Assembly (NCBI GenBank): GCA_003489145.1
Contig: DNJI01000119.1
Span: 1 to 10,030, forward strand
From: Gammaproteobacteria bacterium
Lineage (GTDB): Bacteria; Pseudomonadota; Gammaproteobacteria; PS1; Pseudothioglobaceae
Direction: 5' to 3'
DNA: 10,030 nt
Shown here piece by piece: positions 1-7,385 of the stretch. The notes below the pieces were generated by a model. The model made no database searches. It was given only the letters and a program-made list of their open reading frames with translations, and was not told where the DNA came from. The first letter of the stretch is position 1. Every line of letters starts with the position of its first letter. Made by a program: the position numbers and the translations under genes.

Positions 1-384
1 AAAGTTACTCAAGCATCTGATCAATTTAGCTTAGGTGTTATTGTTTATGAGATGTTTGCGGGTCAGCTTCCTTATCAGGATAAGTTAGATAAGAATTTAA
101 CCGCAAAGAAATTATCACAGTTGGCTTATGAATCAATTTTAAAACATGACCCACATGTGCCAATTTGGGTAGATGGTGCGATTCATAAGGCCTGCCATCT
201 AGATGATAAAAGTCGTTACGAGGCTTTAAGTGAATTTTTGTTTGATTTGGAACATCCAAATCCAACATTTTTAAAAACAGTGCAAACTGCTGAAGAGCCT
301 GAGTTTGTACTTAAGAAATATAAAGTATTAGTTGCAGTATCTTTTGCAATTAATATATTTTTATTGTTATTGTTAGTGCGTTAG
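1..384 (+). CDS. C-terminal end of a membrane-tethered Ser/Thr protein kinase (probable PP2C phosphatase-kinase fusion); 5' truncated
   Basis: The reading frame is open from base 1 and ends at TAG 382-384, so 127 C-terminal residues are visible and the start lies outside the window. The fragment is the C-lobe of a Hanks-type kinase. SDQFSLGVIVYEM (residues 6-18) carries the subdomain IX aspartate, GQLPY follows it, and Arg72 in SRYEALSEF matches the conserved subdomain XI arginine. The last about 20 residues (107-126) are a hydrophobic segment that would tether the enzyme to the membrane with the kinase in the cytoplasm. From established knowledge, Pseudomonas nitrate-assimilation clusters have a PP2C-phosphatase/kinase fusion gene just before nirB (for example PA1782 in P. 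aeruginosa). The phosphatase half is inferred from that context only, because neither it nor the kinase active-site loop is in the window. The gene ends 8 bp before nirB, so the two are very likely cotranscribed. A plain kinase without the phosphatase domain is the alternative. Confidence 0.85.
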   Translation, partial: KVTQASDQFSLGVIVYEMFAGQLPYQDKLDKNLTAKKLSQLAYESILKHDPHVPIWVDGAIHKACHLDDKSRYEALSEFLFDLEHPNPTFLKTVQTAEEPEFVLKKYKVLVAVSFAINIFLLLLLVR

Positions 385-392
385 GAGTAGTT

Positions 393-2822
393 ATGAAAAA
401 AATAGTATTAATCGGAAATGGCATGGCAGGTGTAAGAACCTTAGAAGAGCTGTTTAAAATTACCGAAGAAAAATTTGATATTACCGTATTTGGTAGTGAG
501 CCGTATGGCAATTACAATCGCATCATGTTATCTCCAGTATTAGCAGGTGAAAAAACCATTGATGAGATCATGATCAATGACTTAGATTGGTATAAAGACA
601 ATGACATTACCTTGCATACTGATAGCACGATTACTAGTATCAACCGTAGCAGTAAAACTGTGATTGATGATAAAGGTAATAGTTATGGTTATGATAAATT
701 ATTGATTGCAACTGGATCTAATCCATTTATTCTGCCAATTGAAGGCCATGATTTAGATGGTGTGATTGGTTTTAGAGATATTGCTGATGTCGATCAAATG
801 ATTGACGCTGCTAAAAATCACAAAAATGCTATCGTGATTGGTGGTGGCTTACTGGGTCTAGAAGCAGCTAATGGTTTGATGAAGCAGGGTATGAATGTCA
901 CTGTGGTGCACTTACTTGCAGACCTTATGGAAATGCAACTTGATTCTACCGCTTCACAAATGTTATTAACCTCTCTCAGAGAGAGGGGCATGAGTTTTAA
1001 GCTGGAAGCACAGACTCAAAAACTAATTGCCGATGATAGTGGCCGAGTAAAACAAATTGAATTTTCAGATGAATCTGCTATGGATGCAGACTTGGTTGTG
1101 ATGGCAGTGGGTATTCGACCAAACTTTATATTAGCGCAAGAATCTGGTATTCATTGTGAGCGTGGTATTGTAGTTGACGACACCATGCTAACTTTTGATC
1201 CAAGTATTTATGCCGTTGGTGAATGTATTCAGCATCGTGGCCTATGTTATGGATTAGTCGCGCCATTATTTGAACAAGCGAAGGTTTGTGCTAATCATTT
1301 AGCAGAATATGGTATTGGTATGTATGAAGGTTCAGTCACTTCTACCAAGTTGAAGGTAACCGGTATTGATTTATTCTCTGCGGGTAATTTTAAGGGTACA
1401 GAAAATAGTGAAGATTTAGTTTTTCAGGATGTCGCTAGAGGTGTATACAAAAAAATTGTGATCGAAAATGACATAATTATTGGTTCAGTAATGTACGGTG
1501 ATACGATTGATGGGTCGTGGTATTTTCAATTAATGAAAGATGAAAATAACATTGCAGATATGCGGGATCGATTATTATTTGGTCAAGCACATGTTGGTGA
1601 CTCTGGACACGGGCCATTAGATATGGTTGCAGCAATGGATGATTCAGCAGAGATTTGTGGTTGTAATGGCGTGTGCAAGGGCGACATTGTTAGCGCCATT
1701 AATGAGAAAAATCTTTTTACTTTAGAAGATGTGCGCGCCCATACCAAGGCGTCAAGCTCATGTGGTTCTTGTACGGGTTTGGTTGAGCAATTAATCGCTA
1801 CAACCCTAGGTGGGGAATACTCAGAATCACCAAAGAAGAAGCCAATTTGTGGTTGTACTGAAAACACTAAGCAAGAAGTTCATGATTTCATTTTTAAGAA
1901 TGATTTTGATACAGTATTTGAAGTATTTGCCAAGATGGATTGGGAAAATGCAGATGGTTGTCACGTGTGCCGACCTGAAGTAAATTATTATTTATTAGCA
2001 GCTAACCCTGATTATGAAGATGATGCGCAATCACGATTTATTAATGAGCGTTCGCACGGTAATATCCAAAAAGATGGCACGTACTCTGTGGTACCAAGAA
2101 TGTGGGGTGGTGTTACTACACCACTTGAGCTTAGAACTATTGCTGATGTGGTGGACAAATTTAATATACCAACCATGAAAGTTACGGGTGGACAGCGTAT
2201 TGATTTATTTGGTGTGACTAAAGAAGATCTTCCTAAAGTGTGGAAAGATTTAGGTGCAGGTGGATTAGTTTCTGGCCATGCTTACGGTAAATCACTCAGA
2301 ACGGTTAAAACTTGTGCCGGCGATACTTGGTGTCGATTTGGTACCAAAGATTCTATGGGTATGGGTGTTACATTAGAGAAAATGACATGGGGCTCATGGA
2401 TGCCTCATAAGTTTAAATTAGCCGTATCTGGCTGCCCTAGAAACTGTGCTGAAGCCACTATTAAGGATTTTGGCCTGGTGGCAGTTCAGTCAGGGTGGGA
2501 GCTTCATGTAGGTGGTAATGGCGGTATCAAGGTGCGTGTTACAGATTTATTAACCCGAGTTGAAAGTGACGAAGAGGCGATTGAATATGTGGGCGCTTAT
2601 TGTCAACTTTATCGTGAAGATGCGCTCTATTTAGAAAGAACAGCACCGTGGATTGACCGTGTTGGCTTGTCATTCGTTACTGAGCAATTAGTTGATGATG
2701 AGGCAAATAGAAAAGCACTACACGCTAGATTCTTAGTCTCTCAACTGAAAACACAAAATGATCCATGGAAAGAGCGCGCAGAAGGTGCACAAAACCATCA
2801 GTTTGAAGTTATTACACAATAA
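393..2822 (+). CDS. nirB: Assimilatory nitrite reductase [NAD(P)H], large subunit NirB
   Basis: This is the catalytic subunit of the cytoplasmic siroheme nitrite reductase, which reduces nitrite to ammonium with six electrons from NAD(P)H. At 809 residues it is close to the usual NirB length (847 in E. coli). Domains in order: an FAD-binding fold starting at GNGMAG (8-13); an NAD-binding site at GGGLLGLEAA (150-159); a BFD-like [2Fe-2S] site with Cys422, Cys424, Cys457 and Cys460; a second BFD-like motif with Cys486, Cys488, Cys523 and Cys526; then the nitrite/sulfite reductase half. That last part carries the siroheme/[4Fe-4S] ligands Cys641, Cys647, Cys681 and Cys685 (C-x5-C and C-x3-C). 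Every expected cofactor motif is intact. The ATG at 393 has a good ribosome-binding site, AGGAG at 383-387, which overlaps the stop codon of the upstream kinase gene. nirD follows after 16 bp. Siroheme must be supplied by genes outside the window. Confidence 0.97.
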   Translation: MKKIVLIGNGMAGVRTLEELFKITEEKFDITVFGSEPYGNYNRIMLSPVLAGEKTIDEIMINDLDWYKDNDITLHTDSTITSINRSSKTVIDDKGNSYGYDKLLIATGSNPFILPIEGHDLDGVIGFRDIADVDQMIDAAKNHKNAIVIGGGLLGLEAANGLMKQGMNVTVVHLLADLMEMQLDSTASQMLLTSLRERGMSFKLEAQTQKLIADDSGRVKQIEFSDESAMDADLVVMAVGIRPNFILAQESGIHCERGIVVDDTMLTFDPSIYAVGECIQHRGLCYGLVAPLFEQAKVCANHLAEYGIGMYEGSVTSTKLKVTGIDLFSAGNFKGTENSEDLVFQDVARGVYKKIVIENDIIIGSVMYGDTIDGSWYFQLMKDENNIADMRDRLLFGQAHVGDSGHGPLDMVAAMDDSAEICGCNGVCKGDIVSAINEKNLFTLEDVRAHTKASSSCGSCTGLVEQLIATTLGGEYSESPKKKPICGCTENTKQEVHDFIFKNDFDTVFEVFAKMDWENADGCHVCRPEVNYYLLAANPDYEDDAQSRFINERSHGNIQKDGTYSVVPRMWGGVTTPLELRTIADVVDKFNIPTMKVTGGQRIDLFGVTKEDLPKVWKDLGAGGLVSGHAYGKSLRTVKTCAGDTWCRFGTKDSMGMGVTLEKMTWGSWMPHKFKLAVSGCPRNCAEATIKDFGLVAVQSGWELHVGGNGGIKVRVTDLLTRVESDEEAIEYVGAYCQLYREDALYLERTAPWIDRVGLSFVTEQLVDDEANRKALHARFLVSQLKTQNDPWKERAEGAQNHQFEVITQ

Positions 2823-2838
2823 TTATTAAGGAGTATTT

Positions 2839-3147
2839 ATGTCAAGTTGGAAAGAGGTAGTCGCGTTGGATGATATTCCAGTATTAGGATCAAGGGTGTA
2901 TCGCACAGATGATCAGGAAATAGCAGTTTTTCGTACTAGAGACGATAGTGTCTTTGCGATACATAATTTATGTCCACATAAGGGCGGCATGTTGTCCGAA
3001 GGTATTGTCTATGACCACAAGGTAACCTGCCCATTACATAATTGGGTTATTAGCTTAGAAGATGGAGAGGCGCAAGGTGCTGATGAGGGTTCAACAGCCT
3101 GTTTTGAAACTAAAGTAGAGTCAGGTAAGGTTTATATTAATTTATAA
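2839..3147 (+). CDS. nirD: Nitrite reductase small subunit NirD, Rieske type with intact ligands
   Basis: The 102-residue protein is a single Rieske-like domain and the small partner of NirB. The [2Fe-2S] ligand motifs are complete: Cys45-Pro-His47 (CPHKGG) and Cys64-Pro-Leu-His67 (CPLHNW). From family knowledge, E. coli NirD keeps the fold but has lost these ligands, whereas many assimilatory NirD/NasE proteins keep them. This one therefore resembles the assimilatory, cluster-binding type and could pass electrons or stabilise NirB. The ATG at 2839 is preceded by a strong ribosome-binding site (AAGGAG at 2828-2833, 5-nt spacer), and the gap to nirB is 16 bp, so the pair is surely translated from one message. 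After the TAA stop there is a 154-bp gap before the nitrate reductase gene, by far the longest non-coding stretch in the cluster. Confidence 0.96.
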   Translation: MSSWKEVVALDDIPVLGSRVYRTDDQEIAVFRTRDDSVFAIHNLCPHKGGMLSEGIVYDHKVTCPLHNWVISLEDGEAQGADEGSTACFETKVESGKVYINL

Positions 3148-3223
3148 GCCTGACAAAGAATAAAAGTGATGATTTTTTTAAAAATGGTATGAGCCTTTAG
3201 CTGGATGTTTTTTGGGCTTATAA
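3142..3223. repeat. Long-range inverted repeat spanning the nirD stop codon and the following gap
   Basis: The nine bases TTATAAGCC at 3142-3150 are perfectly complementary to GGCTTATAA at 3215-3223. In RNA the pairing extends inward through two G-U pairs, one A-U pair, one mismatch and three more A-U pairs, giving a stem of 3142-3157 with 3208-3223 around a 50-nt loop. The left arm covers the nirD stop codon and the right arm covers the putative promoter core of the next gene. No U-run follows the right arm, so it does not look like an intrinsic terminator. It might instead be a read-through leader structure or a 3'-end stabiliser. The repeat is directly visible, but any function is inference and chance cannot be excluded. 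Confidence 0.4.
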
Positions 3224-3227
3224 TTGC
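3213..3227 (+). promoter_or_regulatory. Possible promoter before the nitrate reductase gene: sigma54-like -24/-12 overlapping a perfect sigma70 -10
   Basis: The 15 bases TGGGCTTATAATTGC match the invariant parts of a sigma54 promoter: TGG, then TTGC, with exactly 10 bases between GG (3214-3215) and GC (3226-3227). The middle CACG of the consensus is not kept. The same stretch contains a perfect TATAAT (3219-3224), which could be a sigma70 -10 box with only a poor -35 (TTTAGC, 3196-3201, 17-bp spacing). Either reading puts the transcript start near 3231-3240 and leaves a leader of roughly 60-70 nt. Sigma54 control by NtrC is common for nitrogen-assimilation genes, which makes that reading attractive, but I found no clear NtrC-type palindrome upstream. 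The 154-bp gap itself argues that some signal lies here. Confidence 0.35.
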
Positions 3228-3301
3228 CTTCAGCAACGGTATTTCTGCACGTATACTGACTTAAACATTCAGCACAAATAGAAATTAACTAGGATAGATC
3301 A

Positions 3302-5506
3302 ATGTTACTCAATAGAACTCAAAAAAACCCGATTAAGATTACTGACAAAAAGATTGTCGAATGGAAATATGCCACCTGTGGTTATTGTTCTACAGGCTGT
3401 TCTATGGAAGTGGGGTTTAATAAAGAGAACCATGCGGTTTCTTCCAGGGGTGTGGGCGGAGCAGATGTTAATCGTGGCAAGTTATGTCTAAAAGGTATTA
3501 TGGAGCATGAATTGTTTGCTTCAGCAGGCCGTGGCGATAAGCCAATGATTCGCAAGCACTGGCATGAAGAATTTGAACAGACCGATTGGGACACAGCGCT
3601 CGATGATGTGGCTGATAATATTAAAAAAGTTCAAGCTAAGTATGGTCGTGATTCTGTGGCGATTATTTCTACTGGTCAAATGCTGACCGAAGAATTCTAC
3701 ACCTTAGGAAAATTAACTCGTGGCTTGATTGGTACCAACAATTACGATGGCAACACTACACTTTGTATGGCATCAGCGGTATCTGGTTATAAGCGCTCAT
3801 TTGGCTCAGACGGCCCTCCAGGCTGTTATGAAGATTTTGAACATACAGACTGTTTAATTGCCTGGGGTTCAAACCTACCTGAACAACACCCGATTATTTA
3901 TTGGAGAATGAAAGAAGCGCAAGAAAAGCGTAAATTTCCACTTATTGTGGTTGATCCACGTGTCACCATATTTGCTCAGAGTGCAGATATACATCTCACC
4001 GTTACTCCTGGTACAGATATTGTTTTACAAAATGCATTGATGCACGTGATTCTGAATGAAGGACTACAAGATGAAGACTACATTAAGAAAAATACCAATG
4101 GTTATGACGAGCTGAAAGCGGAAGTCGATAAGTATGATCCAACGACTGCGGCTAAAATTTGCGGTATTGACGAAGATACCATTCGTGTGGTCGCCAGACT
4201 GTTTGCTAAAGCAGGCGCAGCAATGCAGATCTGGTGCATGGGTATTAATCAATCTACGCATGGATCTGATGGTGTAGTGGGCGTTAACAACCTGGCGCTT
4301 ATTACCGGTAATATCGGCATACCAGGTGGCACTAGTTTGTCGATTACTGGTCAATGCAATGCGATGGGTACACGTGAATGGTCATCATGCTCAGGTTTGC
4401 CGAATTATCGTTTATTAGAAAACCCTAAAGACCGAGATGATATTGCAGATTTTTGGAATATTGATGTAGACTTCCTACCAACTAAGCGTGGTTTGGTGCA
4501 AACAGATATCTATCGAGCTATTGAAACCGGTGAAATTAAAGCGTTGTGGCTAATTGCCACCAATCCATTGTCTTCATTGCCAAATACGGCAAGAATTAGA
4601 AAGGCGATGGAGAAGCTAGAGTATTGTGTAGTGCAAGATTGTTACGAAGATACTGAAAGTGCACAATATGCAAACGCATTTCTACCCGCAGGTACGTGGG
4701 CAGAAAAAACTGGCGTAATGACCAATACTGAAAGACGAGTCAATATAGTACGCGGCATTATTGAACCACATGGTGATTCAAAGCCAGATTTTTGGATTTT
4801 CAATGAAATGTCTAAACGTTTTAATACTGAAGGAAAAGTAAACTTTCCAAAACATACTTTTGAAGTTTTTGAAGAAATGAAGGCTTTATCGAAAGGGCGT
4901 TTGTGTGATATTTCCGGTATGGATTATGACAAAATCGAGAAAAATCGTGGTATTCAATGGCCGTATACAGAAGAACAAGTTAAAAATGGAGAGGAGCCAG
5001 TAGCAGGTGGTAAGCGCATCTATACAGAGGATGCTACCTTTAGATTTGAGGATGGCAAGGCTAAACTCATACCATTGCCATTTGTTGATAATAACGAAGT
5101 ACCTGACGAAAAATTCCCAATTTGGTTAAATACGGGCCGTTTGGTAGAGCATTGGCATGGTCGTAGTAAAACAGGAAAAGTGGCTAATAATAATAAATTT
5201 AGCCCGATTCCTTTTATCGAAATTAACCCAGATTTAGCGATTGAGATTGGTGCTGAGGATGGTGATTATGTACGACTGGTGTCGAGACGATCAGATGCAA
5301 TTGTTATGGCTAAGTTTACCAATCGTGTGTCAAAGAGCATGGTATTTTTACCGTTCCATTTTCATGATTGCGCTAACCGTTTAACCCTGGGTTTATTGGA
5401 CCCTTATTCAAGACAGCCAGCTTATAAGCAGCAAGCAATAAGAATTGAAACCATCGAAGATCAAAAAGCAGCGGCACAGCTAAGTATGGAAATGAGAGAA
5501 TATTAG
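3302..5506 (+). CDS. nasA: Molybdenum nitrate reductase catalytic subunit, short (NarB-sized) cytoplasmic NasA type
   Basis: This 734-residue bis-MGD molybdoenzyme is predicted to reduce nitrate to nitrite in the cytoplasm. The N-terminal [4Fe-4S] ligands are Cys26, Cys29, Cys33 and Cys62, the last in LCLKG with the family lysine at 64. The probable molybdenum ligand is Cys155 in TTLCMASAV, followed by the NasA/NapA-type stretch GYKRSFGSDGPPGCYED. Other cofactor-binding signatures are GQCNAMGTREW (350-360) and NTGRLVEHWHGRSKTG (610-625). There is no twin-arginine signal before the first cysteine, so export is not expected. Long NasA enzymes of about 870-900 residues carry a C-terminal BFD-like [2Fe-2S] domain; this protein stops at cyanobacterial NarB length without it. 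Electrons must therefore come from another protein, and the gene 10 bp downstream supplies a candidate. The ATG at 3302 follows AGGA at 3291-3294. A formate dehydrogenase role is the alternative, but the motifs and the nirBD context favour nitrate. Confidence 0.9.
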   Translation: MLLNRTQKNPIKITDKKIVEWKYATCGYCSTGCSMEVGFNKENHAVSSRGVGGADVNRGKLCLKGIMEHELFASAGRGDKPMIRKHWHEEFEQTDWDTALDDVADNIKKVQAKYGRDSVAIISTGQMLTEEFYTLGKLTRGLIGTNNYDGNTTLCMASAVSGYKRSFGSDGPPGCYEDFEHTDCLIAWGSNLPEQHPIIYWRMKEAQEKRKFPLIVVDPRVTIFAQSADIHLTVTPGTDIVLQNALMHVILNEGLQDEDYIKKNTNGYDELKAEVDKYDPTTAAKICGIDEDTIRVVARLFAKAGAAMQIWCMGINQSTHGSDGVVGVNNLALITGNIGIPGGTSLSITGQCNAMGTREWSSCSGLPNYRLLENPKDRDDIADFWNIDVDFLPTKRGLVQTDIYRAIETGEIKALWLIATNPLSSLPNTARIRKAMEKLEYCVVQDCYEDTESAQYANAFLPAGTWAEKTGVMTNTERRVNIVRGIIEPHGDSKPDFWIFNEMSKRFNTEGKVNFPKHTFEVFEEMKALSKGRLCDISGMDYDKIEKNRGIQWPYTEEQVKNGEEPVAGGKRIYTEDATFRFEDGKAKLIPLPFVDNNEVPDEKFPIWLNTGRLVEHWHGRSKTGKVANNNKFSPIPFIEINPDLAIEIGAEDGDYVRLVSRRSDAIVMAKFTNRVSKSMVFLPFHFHDCANRLTLGLLDPYSRQPAYKQQAIRIETIEDQKAAAQLSMEMREY

Positions 5507-5516
5507 GAAACATATT

Positions 5517-7385
5517 ATGTGGAAAGTTAGAGATGACGAACCAAAACACGCTTTTTTATGGGACAAAGAAACCAAAAAGAAGAATGTTTATGGTCATTCG
5601 ATAGAAAAAACCAATGATGATAGTCCTCTGCGTAATCAGAGTTTAAATATTAATGGTGATAGCAGTATTGGAGAAAATCCAAATCGTTACAAGCAGCATG
5701 GTTTTTACTTTAATGCAGATAATTGCATTGGTTGCCATGCTTGTGAATCAGCCTGTAGTGAAAAAAATGACGTCCCTGATCATATAGCATTCCGTTCAGT
5801 TGGCTTTGTTGAAGGTGGCTCTTATCCTAATTATCAACGTCTTAATCTTTCTATGGCTTGTAATCATTGTGATGATCCAGTATGTTTAAAGGGTTGCCCA
5901 ACACGAGCATATACCAAATTTGCAGAATATGGCGCTGTATTGCAGGACCCTGATATTTGCTTTGGTTGTGGTTATTGCACCTGGGTCTGTCCATATAATG
6001 CACCACAACTAGATCCTGTAAAGGGTCAAGTGAGCAAGTGTAATATGTGTGTGGATCGCCTTGAAGTGGGTCTACAACCCGCTTGTGTTGCTGCTTGCTT
6101 AGGTAATGCATTAGATTTTGGTGTGGTTGAAAGTGTGCCTGATGATAGGGAGCAAGCAAAAGTTTCTATTCCGGGTTTTCCAGATCCTAAAATTACCCAT
6201 CCTAATATTCGCTTCCAACAAACTAAAGACACGCAGCGAGATATGACCAGACCTGATGGTATGCCAATTAAATATCACAAACAGGATAATGGTGAATTTA
6301 AATCTGTTGTCGATACTGACAAGCATTCATCTAAGCAATATTGGGGTATGCAAAAATTATTGCATTCTCATGAGAATGCGCACGCTATCTTTACCTTATG
6401 CAGTCAAGCAGCAATGGGTGCAACGTTATGGGTTATTGCAGCACAATTATTAAATTTAGGCGCAGTAAAATCAACCAGTGGCAATGGTGTAATTCCGATA
6501 ATTGCTATGTTATTAATTCTATTAACTTATGGCTTGATTAAGCTTAATTTACACTTAGGCAAGCCACAATTCTTCTATCGTGGTTATTACAATCTACGAT
6601 GGTCTCCAGTTAGTAGAGAAATTGCGGGCGTGACATTGTTTGTCATTGGTTTAATGATGATGCTATTTGTAGAAATAACAGGACTAAAGATCTTTGAATA
6701 CGTTGCTTATGGGGTTACTGTCATCGGCTTTGCGTTAGGCTCGTACTATATGTACAAGCTTTATCGTATTCCAGCTAGACCATTTTGGGATCATTGGCAA
6801 ACAGGCAGTGCTTTTTACGGTACAGCACTTAGTTTGGGTAGTTTGTTATTTGGTTTATTACTAATGCCATTTGGATTAAGCGATGCAGGTGTTATGCAGA
6901 TTGCATCCATTGCATTGTTAGGGTTAGCTTTAGAAAGTATTGGACACATTGTTCATCGCCAAGATGTGAAAAAATTTGGCGAAAGTCAAGCCTCTTATTT
7001 TGAGCAAGTGACCACTTTTGGTAAAACTTACCAAATGCGTAATGCACTATTAGGAGTTAATATGGCTATCATGGTATGGTTAATGATGGAGCCAAGCGCC
7101 TTGTTATTTGCTGTGAGTTTTGTGTCAGTTCTAGTTTCAGCGTATTTGGGTAGGATTTTATTCTACGCCTTGGTGATTCCAACGACGATGCCAGGTGGTT
7201 TCTTCTGGAAAAATGACAAGTTCAAAGAACATGCAATTGAGACAGGATTATCTGATATGCCACAAATGGGTATCATGGCAGATCGCCATCATAAGTTTGA
7301 TGTTAAGGCCTTGGTTAATGTGATTAAACAGACAACCTTTAAAGAAGTATTTATGCAGATAAAGTCAATTGTTAGAGGTGGTTAA
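5517..7385 (+). CDS. Fused DmsB-DmsC-like electron-transfer subunit: four [4Fe-4S] clusters plus eight-helix membrane anchor
   Basis: The 622-residue protein joins two subunits that are normally separate. After a polar 60-residue lead comes a DmsB-like ferredoxin domain with sixteen cysteines in four groups: 70/73/76/80, 115/118/123/127, 148/151/154/158 and 175/178/190/194. A linker to about residue 285 leads into a DmsC-like anchor with about eight hydrophobic helices (roughly 289-313, 325-342, 367-388, 394-413, 430-450, 458-478, 507-525, 528-550). It includes the DmsC signature HLGKP ... SPVSRE (346-368). There is no Tat or Sec signal. The positive loops (after helices 2, 4, 6 and 8) and the Fe-S domain all fall on the same side, which by the positive-inside rule is the cytoplasm. 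It starts 10 bp after the nitrate reductase gene, whose stop codon overlaps its AGGA ribosome-binding site, so the two probably form one enzyme that moves electrons from membrane quinol to nitrate. Quinol use is inferred from DmsC. The stop codon overlaps the converging pdxB stop at TTAA (7382-7385). Confidence 0.88.
   Translation: MWKVRDDEPKHAFLWDKETKKKNVYGHSIEKTNDDSPLRNQSLNINGDSSIGENPNRYKQHGFYFNADNCIGCHACESACSEKNDVPDHIAFRSVGFVEGGSYPNYQRLNLSMACNHCDDPVCLKGCPTRAYTKFAEYGAVLQDPDICFGCGYCTWVCPYNAPQLDPVKGQVSKCNMCVDRLEVGLQPACVAACLGNALDFGVVESVPDDREQAKVSIPGFPDPKITHPNIRFQQTKDTQRDMTRPDGMPIKYHKQDNGEFKSVVDTDKHSSKQYWGMQKLLHSHENAHAIFTLCSQAAMGATLWVIAAQLLNLGAVKSTSGNGVIPIIAMLLILLTYGLIKLNLHLGKPQFFYRGYYNLRWSPVSREIAGVTLFVIGLMMMLFVEITGLKIFEYVAYGVTVIGFALGSYYMYKLYRIPARPFWDHWQTGSAFYGTALSLGSLLFGLLLMPFGLSDAGVMQIASIALLGLALESIGHIVHRQDVKKFGESQASYFEQVTTFGKTYQMRNALLGVNMAIMVWLMMEPSALLFAVSFVSVLVSAYLGRILFYALVIPTTMPGGFFWKNDKFKEHAIETGLSDMPQMGIMADRHHKFDVKALVNVIKQTTFKEVFMQIKSIVRGG

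Noticed and set aside
970..986. Perfect 8-bp palindromic arms (CCTCTCTC / GAGAGAGG) around one base inside nirB
   Set aside because: It lies in coding sequence (TSLRERG), the one-base spacer cannot form a normal RNA loop, and a CT/GA simple repeat explains it.
1583..1867. Antisense open frame of 94 codons inside nirB
   Set aside because: It is a shadow of a strongly supported gene and its translation has no recognisable motif.
3173..3179. Run of seven T after nirD as an intrinsic terminator
   Set aside because: No stable GC-containing hairpin lies just before it; the only pairing nearby is a weak A/T stem.
3252..3257. TATACT as an alternative -10 box for the nitrate reductase gene
   Set aside because: No acceptable -35 element at 16-18 bp; the element at 3213-3227 is the better candidate.
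3302..3379. Tat export signal on the nitrate reductase, which would make it periplasmic (NapA-like)
   Set aside because: The 25 residues before the first cluster cysteine have no twin arginine and no hydrophobic core.
5851..6326. Several antisense open frames opposite the ferredoxin domain
   Set aside because: They lie opposite the dense Cys motifs of a certain gene, overlap one another and resemble nothing known.
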